A stretch of DNA of 64,000 nt from Xanthobacteraceae bacterium (GCA_019454205.1 CP075369.1:124001-188000); one strand, 5' to 3'; shown: positions 1 through 8,395, counted from the first letter of the stretch. A program made the numbers and translations. Notes: generated by a model not told the origin, from the sequence alone.

Positions 1-298
1 CTTTTTTCCGCGCTCTGGTCTTCGCGGCCTTCTTCGCCGAACTGGATTTCGCTTTCTTCGAACGCTTTGCAGCCGCTGCGCCGCCAAGGCGGCCGCCCTT
101 CTTGTAGACCTCGGTATTCTCCGGCTTGCCGCGCCCGGAGCCGCTTTTCTCGCCGCCGCCGTGGATCTTGTTCACGATGGCCCACGCGCGCGCTTCCGCT
201 TCCTTCTCGGACATGCCGCGTTTCTTGTAGCTTTCCTCGATATATCCTGCCTTGCGTTTCTGCTTGTCGGTGTAAGCCGACTTGTCGCCTCTCGGCAT
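1..298 (-). CDS. small basic protein, 'plasmid stabilization' type (3' end cut off)
   Basis: The frame opens with ATG at 298 and runs off the left edge without a stop, so at least 99 residues are visible. The protein starts MPRGDKSAYTDKQKRKA, has a short acidic-basic helix (MSEKEAEARAWAIVNK, about residues 29-44), then a Gly-rich KSGSGRG segment and a Lys/Ala/Arg-rich tail like a histone H1 tail. This layout matches a small conserved protein that alphaproteobacterial genomes often annotate as plasmid stabilization protein. That name is inherited and is not evidence of function. The basic tail suggests nucleic-acid binding, which is inference. The gene is divergent from the PRC-barrel gene. 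Confidence 0.75.
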   Translation of the reverse strand, partial: MPRGDKSAYTDKQKRKAGYIEESYKKRGMSEKEAEARAWAIVNKIHGGGEKSGSGRGKPENTEVYKKGGRLGGAAAAKRSKKAKSSSAKKAAKTRARKK

Positions 299-435
299 TG
301 TCGTCTCCCTGAAATCTTCCCAGCCGTCAGGCGCGAACGCGGACCTGCGCGGTTTGTTCCGCGCATCCGGAACCATGCGCCGCCGTCATCGTTCAGTTCT
401 TATACTGGAGGGCGAACCTGCATTGGAGAAAAAAC

Positions 436-831
436 ATGGCGACCGCAGCACCGCGCGCGATGGCGCATAACCCGCAAACCCGGTCCACCCACGATCTGAT
501 CGAGAGCGACCGCGTGGTAGGCACCAATGTCTATCGCTCCGACGGCACCAAGATCGGTTCCATCGAGCGCGTGATGATCGACAAATATTCGGGGCAGGCG
601 GCCTACGCGGTGATGAGCTTCGGCGGCTTCCTCGGCCTCGGCCACGATCACTACCCGATCCCGTGGGCCAAGCTCGACTACAACTCGAAGCTCGGCGGCT
701 ACGAGGTGAACATCAGCGACGAAGAACTGAAAGCCGCCCCGCACTTCGATCCGGGCAAGGAATATTCCTGGGACACGGTACAGGGCGCGAAAATCTACAG
801 CCACTACGGCGTGCCGATGTATTGGGTGTAA
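436..831 (+). CDS. PRC-barrel domain protein
   Basis: A 131-residue protein with one PRC-barrel domain over about residues 20-105. It begins near HDLIESDRVVGTNVYRSDG and contains the typical IGSIERVMIDKYSGQAAYAV strand pattern followed by a GHDHYPIPWAKL stretch. PRC-barrels are small beta-barrel modules found in photosynthetic reaction-centre H subunits and in RimM; stand-alone versions like this one are common in Rhizobiales and have no agreed function. There is no signal peptide or membrane segment, so it should be cytoplasmic. The start is supported by GGAG seven bases before ATG 436. It is monocistronic, with the divergent small basic protein upstream and a convergent LysR gene downstream. 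Confidence 0.85.
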   Translation: MATAAPRAMAHNPQTRSTHDLIESDRVVGTNVYRSDGTKIGSIERVMIDKYSGQAAYAVMSFGGFLGLGHDHYPIPWAKLDYNSKLGGYEVNISDEELKAAPHFDPGKEYSWDTVQGAKIYSHYGVPMYWV

Positions 832-904
832 ACGGACGAACGCTTTAGCCGAAGCCGGGTGTCTCCGGCTTCGGCATTTCACCTTCGCCGCGCCAGCCGG
901 ATCG

Positions 905-1783
905 TCAGTTGCTCATCGCCGAAGCGGTGCGGGATTTCATCCACGAACGAAATGTCTGCACGGCGGCGTCGCGCGTATGCCGGCTCAGGAGCCAGTGCGC
1001 GGATTTGCAGATCGCTTCTTCCTCGAACAGCGGCGTCAGTCTGCCTGCGCGAATCTCGGTATCGATCAGCGGCCTGCGCCCTATCGCGACGCCGAGACCC
1101 TGTGCCGCCGCATCGAACGCCATTTGCAGCGTGTCGAAGCGCAAACCGATCTGCAGCGGCGAGAGTTTTCTCCCCGTCGTTTCCGCCCAGTATTGCCAGT
1201 CTTCCGAAACCGTGACGACGTGGATCAGCGGCAGTTCGCAGAGTTCGCGTCCCGCGAATTCCGCCAGCCGGTGCGGCGCGCAGACGGGAATCAGGCGCTC
1301 GCGCAGCAATTCGTCGGCGGCCAGTCCCGGCCAGCTTCCATCGCCGACACGGATCGCGACATCTGCCTGCATGCCGTCGAGGTCGATGCATTCGCGCGAA
1401 GTATCGACCGCGACCGCGATATCGGGATGCGCCTGCCTGAATTCCGAAAGCCACGGTAGCAGCATGCGCGTGGCGAAGGTCGGCGCCGCCGTGATGCGCA
1501 GGATCCGGTTCAGGCGCGGCGATATTTGCGCCGTGCCCTCAGCAAGCAGCGCGAGACCGGCCTGCACTTTCTTGTAGTAGTGCGCGCCCTCCGGCGTGAG
1601 CGTCAGTCCCTTCGGGGTCCGGACGAAAAGCATCACGTCCAGCCATTGTTCGAGCGACTGGATGCCGTGGCTGACCGCGCTCGGCGTGAGGTGCAGTTCT
1701 TCCGCGGCGCGCTTGAAGCTCAGGAGCCGCGCGGAAGATTCGAACAGGCGCAGCCCGTTCAGCGGCGGCAGGGACGGGGCCAT
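905..1783 (-). CDS. LysR-family transcriptional regulator, GcvA-like
   Basis: A 292-residue LysR-type regulator. The N-terminal winged helix-turn-helix (about residues 6-65) reads LNGLRLFESSARLLSFKRAA and then LHLTPSAVSHGIQSLE, the usual LysR recognition helix. The rest is the periplasmic-binding-protein-like effector domain, with TPKGLTLTPEGAHYY at the junction. The opening PLNGLRLFE is typical of the GcvA subgroup. It is divergent from the enoyl-CoA hydratase gene across about 115 bases (1784-1897), which is the usual LysR/target arrangement, so regulation of that gene is a reasonable inference. The effector is unknown. Confidence 0.9.
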   Translation of the reverse strand: MAPSLPPLNGLRLFESSARLLSFKRAAEELHLTPSAVSHGIQSLEQWLDVMLFVRTPKGLTLTPEGAHYYKKVQAGLALLAEGTAQISPRLNRILRITAAPTFATRMLLPWLSEFRQAHPDIAVAVDTSRECIDLDGMQADVAIRVGDGSWPGLAADELLRERLIPVCAPHRLAEFAGRELCELPLIHVVTVSEDWQYWAETTGRKLSPLQIGLRFDTLQMAFDAAAQGLGVAIGRRPLIDTEIRAGRLTPLFEEEAICKSAHWLLSRHTRDAAVQTFRSWMKSRTASAMSN

Positions 1784-1897
1784 GGAAATCGCTCGCTTCC
1801 AGCGGGGTGAAACGGATTCATCGCAACATGCAAATTACTCGTTTGAAACCCTAGCACCGGCGCGAAAGCATGGCGTTGCAACAAGGGAATGATAGCC

Positions 1898-2740
1898 ATG
1901 CGACCAAACTCCGGCGGGCCTGCACTTCTGGAAGTACGCGGACCGATCGCCACCATCACGCTGAACCGGCCTTCCAAGCTGAACGCAATCGACGAGTCGA
2001 TGATCGAACGGCTGCTGGGCTATCTGGATTTCGCCGAGTTCGAATCCGGCATCCGCGCGGTTATCCTGACGGGTGCGGGCACGCGCGCTTTCAGTGCCGG
2101 CGCCGACATCGCCGAATTGCGCAAGACCGTGCATGCCGGCACCGGAGCGGCGGTGCGGGATTTCGTGCGACGCGGCCAGGGGCTTACCCGGCGCATCGAG
2201 AATTTCCGCAAGCCGGTGATCGCGGCGGTGAACGGGCTGGCCTATGGCGGCGGCTGTGAGATCGTCGAGGCTTGCCAGCTTGCGGTCGCGGCCGAAGGCG
2301 CAGCCTTCGCGAAGCCTGAAATCAAACTCGGTTTCGCGCCGCCGTTCGGCGGCAGCCAGCGCCTGCCGCGCCTGATCGGCAGGAAGCGCGCGCTCCAGAT
2401 GATCCTCACCGGCGAGCAGATCCCGGCGCGGGCCGCGCAGGAAATCGGTCTGATCAACGAGATCTGCACGGCCGATACTTTGCTCGATTCGGCGCGCTCG
2501 CTGGCGCGCAAAGTCATCCGCCATACGCCCGACGCGGTGCGTGCCTGCCTGCACAGCGTCACGCGCGGCATCAATCTTTCCATCGACGAAGGGCTGGCGG
2601 TGGAGGCTTCCGAGTTTGAGCGCATGGCCGGGACCGACGACGTGGTTGCCGGTATTCAGCAGTTTTTGGGAAAGCGCGGCGGGGATGCTGGCGCGACCGA
2701 GCAGTTTCTTGCGCCGATTTCGGATGTCGGGAAGGGATAA
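1898..2740 (+). CDS. enoyl-CoA hydratase/isomerase family protein
   Basis: A 280-residue crotonase-fold protein, probably hydrating 2-enoyl-CoA in fatty acid or aromatic acid breakdown. The oxyanion-hole elements are visible as AFSAGADIAEL and NGLAYGGGCE, and both glutamates expected at the active site are present (in GGGCE and in KPEI), so hydratase activity is plausible; the exact substrate is not. Two in-frame ATGs exist at 1889 and 1898. The purine-rich AAGGGA lies directly against the first and about eight bases from the second, so 1898 is preferred. Transcription ends at the strong hairpin at 2766-2789. Confidence 0.88.
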   Translation: MRPNSGGPALLEVRGPIATITLNRPSKLNAIDESMIERLLGYLDFAEFESGIRAVILTGAGTRAFSAGADIAELRKTVHAGTGAAVRDFVRRGQGLTRRIENFRKPVIAAVNGLAYGGGCEIVEACQLAVAAEGAAFAKPEIKLGFAPPFGGSQRLPRLIGRKRALQMILTGEQIPARAAQEIGLINEICTADTLLDSARSLARKVIRHTPDAVRACLHSVTRGINLSIDEGLAVEASEFERMAGTDDVVAGIQQFLGKRGGDAGATEQFLAPISDVGKG

Positions 2741-2760
2741 CGATTCGCCGGATGCGAATA

Positions 2761-2798
2761 AAAAAAACGCCTCGCGAAAGCGGGGCGTTACTTTTTTT
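2761..2798. terminator. bidirectional intrinsic terminator
   Basis: A 10-bp stem (2766-2775 with 2780-2789, one G-T wobble) closed by a GAAA loop. A-runs precede it on the left and a T-run follows on the right, so it can act on both strands. It ends the enoyl-CoA hydratase transcript and also lies at the 3' end of the minus-strand orphan gene, whose stop codon (2788-2790) sits inside the hairpin. Confidence 0.85.
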
Positions 2799-3294
2799 TG
2801 CGGCCTTGTTCTTCTAATACCAGAAGTTCTCCGATGAAGTGTTCAGCCGGAGAGTTAGGACGCGGTGGCCCAGGAAGAATTTGCTGCAGAGAAAAAACTG
2901 AAGATGGCGGTGGATACATCGAATCGCTGATGCGATATCGAATCTCGGCGAGTCGAATATTCTCGATATGAGTAGGATTTAGAGTCATCATCAATCGCCC
3001 ATAATCGCGGCGATCCTCTCGCGTCCAGCCCGTGAAGTTGTCTCGACCGATCTGACCATCTAGTTCAATTAGATACTTATGAGGAATCAGATTGAGTGTT
3101 TGCTGCTCGTCGTGAAAGCAAACAACGAAATAATGAACTCCAGAAGAAACGTCAGATAATGGAGAAAATATTTCATTAATAGCTCGGAAAGCAGTCCAAT
3201 CTTTCCATAAGATCAATTCCCAACGGCTCTCTTCAGGTAGCCAGTGAAATACTTTTGCCCAGTCTTCAAATGCTGTTCTGTCTTCTAGAAGCAT
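2788..3294 (-). CDS. AT-rich orphan protein of unknown function
   Basis: A 168-residue open frame starting at ATG 3294, with AGGA seven bases upstream and only 29 bases after the lepA stop, so it is probably read as a tail of the lepA transcript. I recognise no family. It is a mixed alpha/beta-looking soluble protein rich in Trp, Phe and acidic residues (FEDWAKVFHWLPEESRWELI near the N-terminus, HYFVVCFHDEQQTLNLIPHK in the middle), with no signal peptide, membrane segment or obvious catalytic motif, and a lysine-rich C-terminus. Base composition is very different from its neighbours: 3121-3180 is only about 28% G+C. That points to recent acquisition. The frame stays open upstream into lepA, but the strong start signal argues against a longer product. 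Confidence 0.7.
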   Translation of the reverse strand: MLLEDRTAFEDWAKVFHWLPEESRWELILWKDWTAFRAINEIFSPLSDVSSGVHYFVVCFHDEQQTLNLIPHKYLIELDGQIGRDNFTGWTREDRRDYGRLMMTLNPTHIENIRLAEIRYRISDSMYPPPSSVFSLQQILPGPPRPNSPAEHFIGELLVLEEQGRKKK

Positions 3295-3323
3295 GTGAAG
3301 TCCTGATAAGCCAGATTTCAACT

Positions 3324-5132
3324 CTACCCATCCACTTTCAGCGCCGCAATAAACGCCTCTTGCGGAATATCTACCTTCCCGTACTGGCGCATTTTCTTTT
3401 TGCCTTCCTTCTGCTTTTCCAGAAGTTTGCGCTTGCGGGTGGCGTCGCCGCCGTAGCACTTCGCCGTCACGTCCTTGCGGAGCGCTCGCACCGTTTCGCG
3501 CGCGATCACCTTGCCGCCAATCGCGGCCTGGATCGGCACCTGGAACATGTGCGGCGGGATCAGTTCTTTCAGCTTCTCGCACATGGCGCGGCCGCGCTGT
3601 TCGGCGCGGGTGCGATGCACCAGCATCGCGAGCGCATCGACCGGCTCGTTGTTGACGAGGATCGAAAGCCGCACGAGGTCGCCCGCGCGGCGGTCCTCGA
3701 TCTTGTAGTCGAACGAGGCGTAGCCCTTCGAGATGGATTTCAGCCGGTCGTAGAAATCGAACACCACTTCGTTCAGCGGCAGTTCGTATTCCACCATCGC
3801 GCGCGCGCCGACATAGGACAGGTTCTTCTGGATGCCGCGCCGGTCCTGACAGAGCTTGATGACCGAGCCGAGATATTCGTCGGGAGTGAGAATCGTCGCC
3901 TTGATCCACGGTTCGTGGATTTCCTCGATCTTCACCACGTCCGGCATGTCCACCGGATTGTGCAGTTCCATCACGTCGCCGTTGGTCATGCGGATTTCGT
4001 AGATCACCGACGGCGCGGTCGCGATCAGTTCGAGGTCGAACTCGCGCGACAGGCGCTCCTGAATGATTTCGAGATGCAGGAGGCCGAGGAACCCGCAACG
4101 GAAACCGAAGCCGAGCGCGGCGGACGTTTCCATCTCGAACGAGAAACTCGCATCGTTCAGGCGCAGCTTCGACATTGCTGCGCGGAGATTCTCGAACTCC
4201 GCGGCATCGACCGGGAACAGGCCGCAGAACACCACCGGCTGCGCCGGGCGGAAACCCGCGAGCGGCGTATCGACCGGCTTGCGGTCGTCGGTGATGGTGT
4301 CGCCGACGCGCGTGTCCGCGACTTCTTTAATGGATGCCGTGAAGAAACCGATCTCGCCGGGGCCGAGTTCGTCCACCTCGACCTTCTTCGGATTGATGAC
4401 GCCGACGCGGTCCAGATCGTAGGCCGCTTTCGCGCCCATCATGCGGATGCGCTGGTTCTTCTTCATGGTGCCGTCGATGATGCGCACCAGCACCACGACG
4501 CCGAGATAGGCGTCGTACCAGCTATCCACCAGCAGCGCTTTCAGCGGCGCGTTGCGGTCGCCCTTCGGCGCGGGAAGTTTTTCGACGATGGCTTCCAGCA
4601 CGTCCGGCACGCCTTCGCCGGTCTTGGCGGAAATGCCGATCGCACCCGAAGCGTCGATGCCGATGACTTCCTCGATCTGCGCCTTCACCTTTTCCGGTTC
4701 GGCGGCGGGCAGGTCGATCTTGTTTAGGACCGGCACGATCTCGTGGTTGTTGTCGATGGCCTGATAGACGTTGGCGAGCGTCTGGGCTTCCACGCCCTGG
4801 CTTGCATCGACCACGAGCAGCGAGCCTTCGCAGGCGGCTAACGAGCGGTTCACTTCATAGGCGAAGTCGACATGGCCCGGCGTGTCGATGAGGTTCAGGA
4901 CGTAGTTCTGGCCGTTCTTCGCCTTGTAGTTCAGGCGCACGGTCTGCGCCTTGATGGTGATGCCGCGCTCGCGCTCGATGTCCATGTTGTCGAGCACTTG
5001 TTCCTTGCCCGCCATCTCGCGCGCGTCCATCGCGCCGGTGAGCTGGATCAGCCGGTCGGCGAGGGTGGATTTCCCGTGGTCGATATGCGCGACGATGGAG
5101 AAATTGCGGATGTTTTCGATGGGTGTGGGCAT
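3324..5132 (-). CDS. lepA: elongation factor 4 (LepA), back-translocating GTPase
   Basis: A 602-residue translational GTPase, the normal length for EF4. The P-loop AHIDHGKST is at residues 15-23, the G3 motif DTPGH near residue 80 and the G4 motif NKID near 135. The C-terminal region unique to LepA ends KMRQYGKVDIPQEAFIAALK, which is the diagnostic tail. EF4 acts on the ribosome and helps under ionic or cold stress. The upstream region shared with the divergent GNAT gene carries a composite palindromic repeat (5183-5283). Confidence 0.98.
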   Translation of the reverse strand: MPTPIENIRNFSIVAHIDHGKSTLADRLIQLTGAMDAREMAGKEQVLDNMDIERERGITIKAQTVRLNYKAKNGQNYVLNLIDTPGHVDFAYEVNRSLAACEGSLLVVDASQGVEAQTLANVYQAIDNNHEIVPVLNKIDLPAAEPEKVKAQIEEVIGIDASGAIGISAKTGEGVPDVLEAIVEKLPAPKGDRNAPLKALLVDSWYDAYLGVVVLVRIIDGTMKKNQRIRMMGAKAAYDLDRVGVINPKKVEVDELGPGEIGFFTASIKEVADTRVGDTITDDRKPVDTPLAGFRPAQPVVFCGLFPVDAAEFENLRAAMSKLRLNDASFSFEMETSAALGFGFRCGFLGLLHLEIIQERLSREFDLELIATAPSVIYEIRMTNGDVMELHNPVDMPDVVKIEEIHEPWIKATILTPDEYLGSVIKLCQDRRGIQKNLSYVGARAMVEYELPLNEVVFDFYDRLKSISKGYASFDYKIEDRRAGDLVRLSILVNNEPVDALAMLVHRTRAEQRGRAMCEKLKELIPPHMFQVPIQAAIGGKVIARETVRALRKDVTAKCYGGDATRKRKLLEKQKEGKKKMRQYGKVDIPQEAFIAALKVDG

Positions 5133-5182
5133 GGCGCGCGGGTGTTAGCACCTGCTTATGGCCGCGCAAAGGGTCAAAACCG

Positions 5183-5283
5183 CCTCATCCTGAGGAGGCG
5201 CGGAACGCGTCGTCTCGAAGGATGGGGCTTGTTTTATTCATGGTTCGAGACGCGCAGCTTTGCGGCGCTCCTCACCATGAGGG
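5183..5283. repeat. composite palindromic repeat, copy 1 (A inverted, then B)
   Basis: Two related hairpins lie 12 bases apart. The first, 5183-5226, runs from CCTCATCCTGAGGAG to TCTCGAAGGATGGGG. The second, 5239-5283, runs from CATGGTTCGAGACGCG to CGCTCCTCACCATGAGGG. This copy occupies the shared promoter region of lepA and the GNAT gene. Such elements are widespread extragenic repeats in Bradyrhizobium relatives; no function is known to me. Confidence 0.85.
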
Positions 5284-5303
5284 TCTCAGGTTAAAATGAC
5301 GCC

Positions 5304-5801
5304 ATGAAATCACCCCCCAGGATTCGCCCGGCGCTGGAGACCGACCTGCCCGCGATTCTCGCGATCTATAACGACGCGGTCGAGAACACGACCGCGATCT
5401 GGAACGAGACCCCTGCCGACCTCGCGAATCGCAAGGCCTGGTTCGCCGAGCGGACGGGGAAGGGCTTCCCGGTGCTGGTCGCGGAACGCGAGAGCGTGAT
5501 CGGCTACGGTTCGTTCGGGGATTTTCGCCCCTTCGAGGGCTATCGCGTCACCGTCGAGCACTCGGTCTATGTCGCGAAGGAAGCGCGTGGACACGGCGCG
5601 GGTGAGGCCTTGCTCGCGGCGCTGATCGCCGAAGCGCAGCGCATGGACAAGCACAACATGATCGGCGGCATCGACGCCTCGAACACACCGTCGCTCGCAC
5701 TGCATGTGAAGTTCGGCTTCGAGGAAGTCGGCCGCATGCCCGGTGTCGGCGAGAAGTTCGGCCGCCCGCTCGATCTCGTGCTGATGCAGAAGGTGCTGTG
5801 A
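5304..5801 (+). CDS. GNAT N-acetyltransferase, phosphinothricin acetyltransferase-like
   Basis: A 165-residue GNAT-fold protein resembling the Pat/YncA group, which acetylates free amines such as phosphinothricin or methionine sulfoximine/sulfone. It starts with the typical IRPALETDLPAILAIYNDAV segment, has FAERTGKGFPVLVAE in the middle, and carries the acetyl-CoA-binding motif ARGHGAGEALLAALIAEA (about residues 94-111), then an Asn-Thr-Pro-Ser helix and a GFEEVGRMPGVGEKFGR tail typical of the group. It is monocistronic, flanked on both sides by palindromic repeats. The true substrate cannot be read from sequence. Confidence 0.9.
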   Translation: MKSPPRIRPALETDLPAILAIYNDAVENTTAIWNETPADLANRKAWFAERTGKGFPVLVAERESVIGYGSFGDFRPFEGYRVTVEHSVYVAKEARGHGAGEALLAALIAEAQRMDKHNMIGGIDASNTPSLALHVKFGFEEVGRMPGVGEKFGRPLDLVLMQKVL

Positions 5802-5809
5802 CAGGCAAT

Positions 5810-5898
5810 CCTCATGGTGAGGAGCGCCGAAGGCGCGTCTCGAACCATGAGGCCCATCCTTCGAGACGCGGTCCTGCGGACCGCTCCTCAGGATGAGG
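5810..5898. repeat. composite palindromic repeat, copy 2 (B inverted, then A)
   Basis: Hairpin B (5810-5852, outer arms CCTCATGGT / ACCATGAGG) is followed directly by hairpin A (5853-5898, arms CATCCT / AGGATG), the reverse of the order in copy 1. It sits between the convergent GNAT and glutamine amidotransferase genes, only seven bases from the latter's stop, so it may also act as a transcription or mRNA end structure. Confidence 0.85.
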
Positions 5899-5904
5899 CA
5901 GCGC

Positions 5905-6705
5905 TCAGCCCACAGCTCTTAGCTGCGGCGGCTCCACCGCGAACGGCTGCAGCGTAAGCTTCTTGCCTTCGCTGGCGATGATCAGGTGGTTGGCCGGCAC
6001 CGCTTTCCAGAACGTGCGGTCCATGTCGAGCGGTTCCGACACGATCAGCGCGGCATCGCCGATGTCGCGATAATAAAGCGAGGTCGCGGTGTCGTCGGAT
6101 GCGTAGCGGAACGCGAACAGGTTTTTCCCGTCCGAGAGCGCCGCGGTGAAGCGTACCGGCTTTTGCGTGCCGCTTTTCTTCACGAAATCAGTGACGGTTG
6201 CGAGCGTGCGCGCAGTCGCGCCGACCGGATCGTTTTCAAGTCCGGCGGAGAGCATCGCGAGAAACACGGCTTCCGAGTCGGTGGTGCCGAAACGGCGCGA
6301 ATAGAACCTGTCGTCGATCAGGCTTTCCACCTGACGGCGGATCAGCGGCCATTCGCCGATCTGGCCGTTATGCATGAACATCCACGGGCCATAGGAAAAC
6401 GGATGGCAGTTCGGCCGCGTGGTCGCGGTGCCGGTCGAGGCGCGGATATGCGCGAAGAAAAGTTTGGAGCGGATGTGGCGGCAGAGATTGCGCACGTTGT
6501 CGTCCGACCATGCAGGACGGATTTCGCGGTAGATGCCCGGCTCGGATTCGCGGTGCGTATACCAGCCGAGGCCGAAGCCGTCGCCGTTGGTGGCGCCCTC
6601 GGATTCGAGCGCATGCAGGCTCTGGTGGATCAGCGAGTGGTCAGGCGCGGTGACATAGCGCTCCAGCGCGGTCTTTTCGCCCCGATAGGCAATCCAGCGG
6701 CACAT
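5905..6705 (-). CDS. class II glutamine amidotransferase (YafJ/EgtC-like)
   Basis: A 266-residue N-terminal-nucleophile amidohydrolase. The protein starts MCRWIAYRG, so removal of Met exposes Cys2 as the nucleophile, as in all class II amidotransferases. Further family features are GDGFGLGWYT (about residues 41-50), FFAHIRAST and FMHNGQIGEW. There is no synthase domain, so like YafJ it is a free-standing glutaminase domain whose acceptor partner is unknown. EgtC-type hydrolysis of gamma-glutamyl intermediates is an alternative, but no ergothioneine genes lie nearby. The gene is bracketed by repeat copies 2 and 3. Confidence 0.92.
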   Translation of the reverse strand: MCRWIAYRGEKTALERYVTAPDHSLIHQSLHALESEGATNGDGFGLGWYTHRESEPGIYREIRPAWSDDNVRNLCRHIRSKLFFAHIRASTGTATTRPNCHPFSYGPWMFMHNGQIGEWPLIRRQVESLIDDRFYSRRFGTTDSEAVFLAMLSAGLENDPVGATARTLATVTDFVKKSGTQKPVRFTAALSDGKNLFAFRYASDDTATSLYYRDIGDAALIVSEPLDMDRTFWKAVPANHLIIASEGKKLTLQPFAVEPPQLRAVG

Positions 6706-6870
6706 TCTTTTAGCCCAACGCGCGAGCGCGCGATTTCGTTCAATGCCAGCCCCTGCGATTCTTATTATATCCCAAACCGGCGAAGTTGTGACGCGGGATG
6801 CCCGTAAAAACGAAATCGCCGGATGGTTTCCCGTCCGGCGATCACGAAAGTTAACGATTGGAGTCTGCCG

Positions 6871-6961
6871 CTATGGTTCGAGACGCGCGCAAAAGCGCGC
6901 TCCTCACCATGAGGCCTCATCCTGAGGAGCGCTCCGAAGGAGCGCGGTCTCGAAGGATGAG
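6871..6961. repeat. composite palindromic repeat, copy 3 (B, then A inverted)
   Basis: Hairpin B (6871-6914) is followed directly by hairpin A (6915-6961). Both use the same core as copies 1 and 2. The element fills most of the gap between the glutamine amidotransferase start and the ahcY stop (6968); being just downstream of ahcY it may shape the 3' end of that transcript. The remainder of the gap (6706-6870) shows no gene. Confidence 0.85.
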
Positions 6962-6967
6962 TGATAC

Positions 6968-8395
6968 TCAGTAGCGGTAGTGGTCCGTCTTGTACGGGCC
7001 TTCCTGCTTCACACCGATGTAAGCCGCCTGATCCGGACGGAGCTGGGTCAGTTTCACGCCGATCTTCGCGAGGTGCAGGCGCGCGACCTTCTCGTCGAGC
7101 GACTTCGGCAGCACGTAGACTTCCTTCTTGTACTTGCCATCCTTGTTGTTCGCGTAAAGTTCGATCTGCGCGAGCGTCTGGTTCGTGAACGAAGCCGACA
7201 TCACGAACGAGGGATGGCCCATCGCGTTGCCGAGGTTCACGAGGCGGCCTTCGGAAAGCAGGATGATGCGCTTGCCGGACGAGAACTCGATCTCGTCGAC
7301 CTGCGGCTTGATGTTGGTCCACTTGAAGTTCTTGAGCTGCGCGACCTGAATTTCGTTATCGAAGTGGCCGATGTTGCAGACGATGGCGCGATCCTTCATC
7401 CCGCGCATGTGCTCGAGCGTGATGATGTCCTTGTTGCCGGTGGCGGTGACATAGATGTCCGCGCGCGGCAGTGCGTCCTCGATGGTGACGACTTCGTAGC
7501 CTTCCATCGCCGCCTGCAAGGCGCAGATCGGATCGATTTCGGAAACCAGCACGCGGCAGCCGGCCTGACGGAGCGAAGCTGCCGAACCCTTGCCGACGTC
7601 GCCGAAGCCCGCGACGAACGCGACCTTGCCCGACATCATGACGTCGGTGCCGCGGCGGATGCCGTCGACCAGCGATTCACGGCAGCCATAGAGGTTGTCG
7701 AACTTCGACTTCGTGACCGAGTCGTTGACGTTGATCGCGGGCCACAGCAGCGTGCCCGCCTTCTGCATGTCGTAGAGACGATGCACGCCGGTGGTGGTTT
7801 CTTCCGAGACGCCCTTGATGCTGTCGGCGATCGCCTTGAAGTAGCCTTTCGGCTTTTCCTTGAGCTGCTTTTTCAGCAGCGCGAAGAAAACTTCCTCTTC
7901 TTCCGAGCCGGGCTTGTCGAGGAACGCGGTGTCGCCGTTCTCCGCGCGCAGGCCGAGATGGACGTACATGGTGGCGTCGCCGCCGTCGTCGAGGATCATG
8001 TTGGGGTGACCGCCGCCGTGCCAGTCGAACAGCATCGCGGTGTAATCCCAATATTCTTTCAGCGTCTCGCCCTTCTTGGCGAACACCGGAATGCCGGCAG
8101 CGGCGATAGCGGCCGCCGCGTGGTCCTGCGTCGAATAGATGTTGCACGAAACCCAGCGGATGTCGGCGCCGAGCGCCTTCAGCGTCTCGATCAGGACGCC
8201 GGTCTGGATTGTCATGTGCAGCGAGCCGGCGATGCGCGCGCCCTTCAGCGGCTGCTTCGGACCGTATTCCTCGCGGGTAGCCATCAGGCCCGGCATTTCG
8301 GTTTCGGCCAGCGAAAGTTCTTTGCGGCCGAATTCGGCGAGGCCGATATCGGCGACGATGTAATCATTGGCGACGGCCTTCAACGCAGCGGTCAT
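6968..8395 (-). CDS. ahcY: adenosylhomocysteinase (S-adenosyl-L-homocysteine hydrolase)
   Basis: A 475-residue NAD-dependent enzyme that splits S-adenosylhomocysteine into adenosine and homocysteine, keeping the methylation cycle running. Visible hallmarks are GSLHMTIQTGVLIETL, the conserved SCNIYSTQDHAAAAIA, the NAD-binding loop GFGDVGKG (about residues 260-268) and the C-terminus KTDHYRY, whose Lys and Tyr complete the active site across the dimer. The ATG at 8395 is chosen because AAGGA lies five bases upstream and MTAALKAVANDYIVADI is the typical N-terminus. A palindrome about 100 bases upstream is a probable operator. Confidence 0.98.
   Translation of the reverse strand: MTAALKAVANDYIVADIGLAEFGRKELSLAETEMPGLMATREEYGPKQPLKGARIAGSLHMTIQTGVLIETLKALGADIRWVSCNIYSTQDHAAAAIAAAGIPVFAKKGETLKEYWDYTAMLFDWHGGGHPNMILDDGGDATMYVHLGLRAENGDTAFLDKPGSEEEEVFFALLKKQLKEKPKGYFKAIADSIKGVSEETTTGVHRLYDMQKAGTLLWPAINVNDSVTKSKFDNLYGCRESLVDGIRRGTDVMMSGKVAFVAGFGDVGKGSAASLRQAGCRVLVSEIDPICALQAAMEGYEVVTIEDALPRADIYVTATGNKDIITLEHMRGMKDRAIVCNIGHFDNEIQVAQLKNFKWTNIKPQVDEIEFSSGKRIILLSEGRLVNLGNAMGHPSFVMSASFTNQTLAQIELYANNKDGKYKKEVYVLPKSLDEKVARLHLAKIGVKLTQLRPDQAAYIGVKQEGPYKTDHYRY

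Noticed and set aside
2788..4098. A 436-codon frame reading from inside lepA into the AT-rich orphan gene
   Set aside because: Its N-terminal two thirds is out-of-frame lepA with no protein-like features; only the part from ATG 3294 has its own ribosome-binding site and distinct composition.
5183..6961. The palindromic repeats as insertion sequences or a CRISPR array
   Set aside because: They contain no open frame or target duplications, and the copies are composite hairpins at irregular spacing with genes between them, not regular repeat-spacer units.
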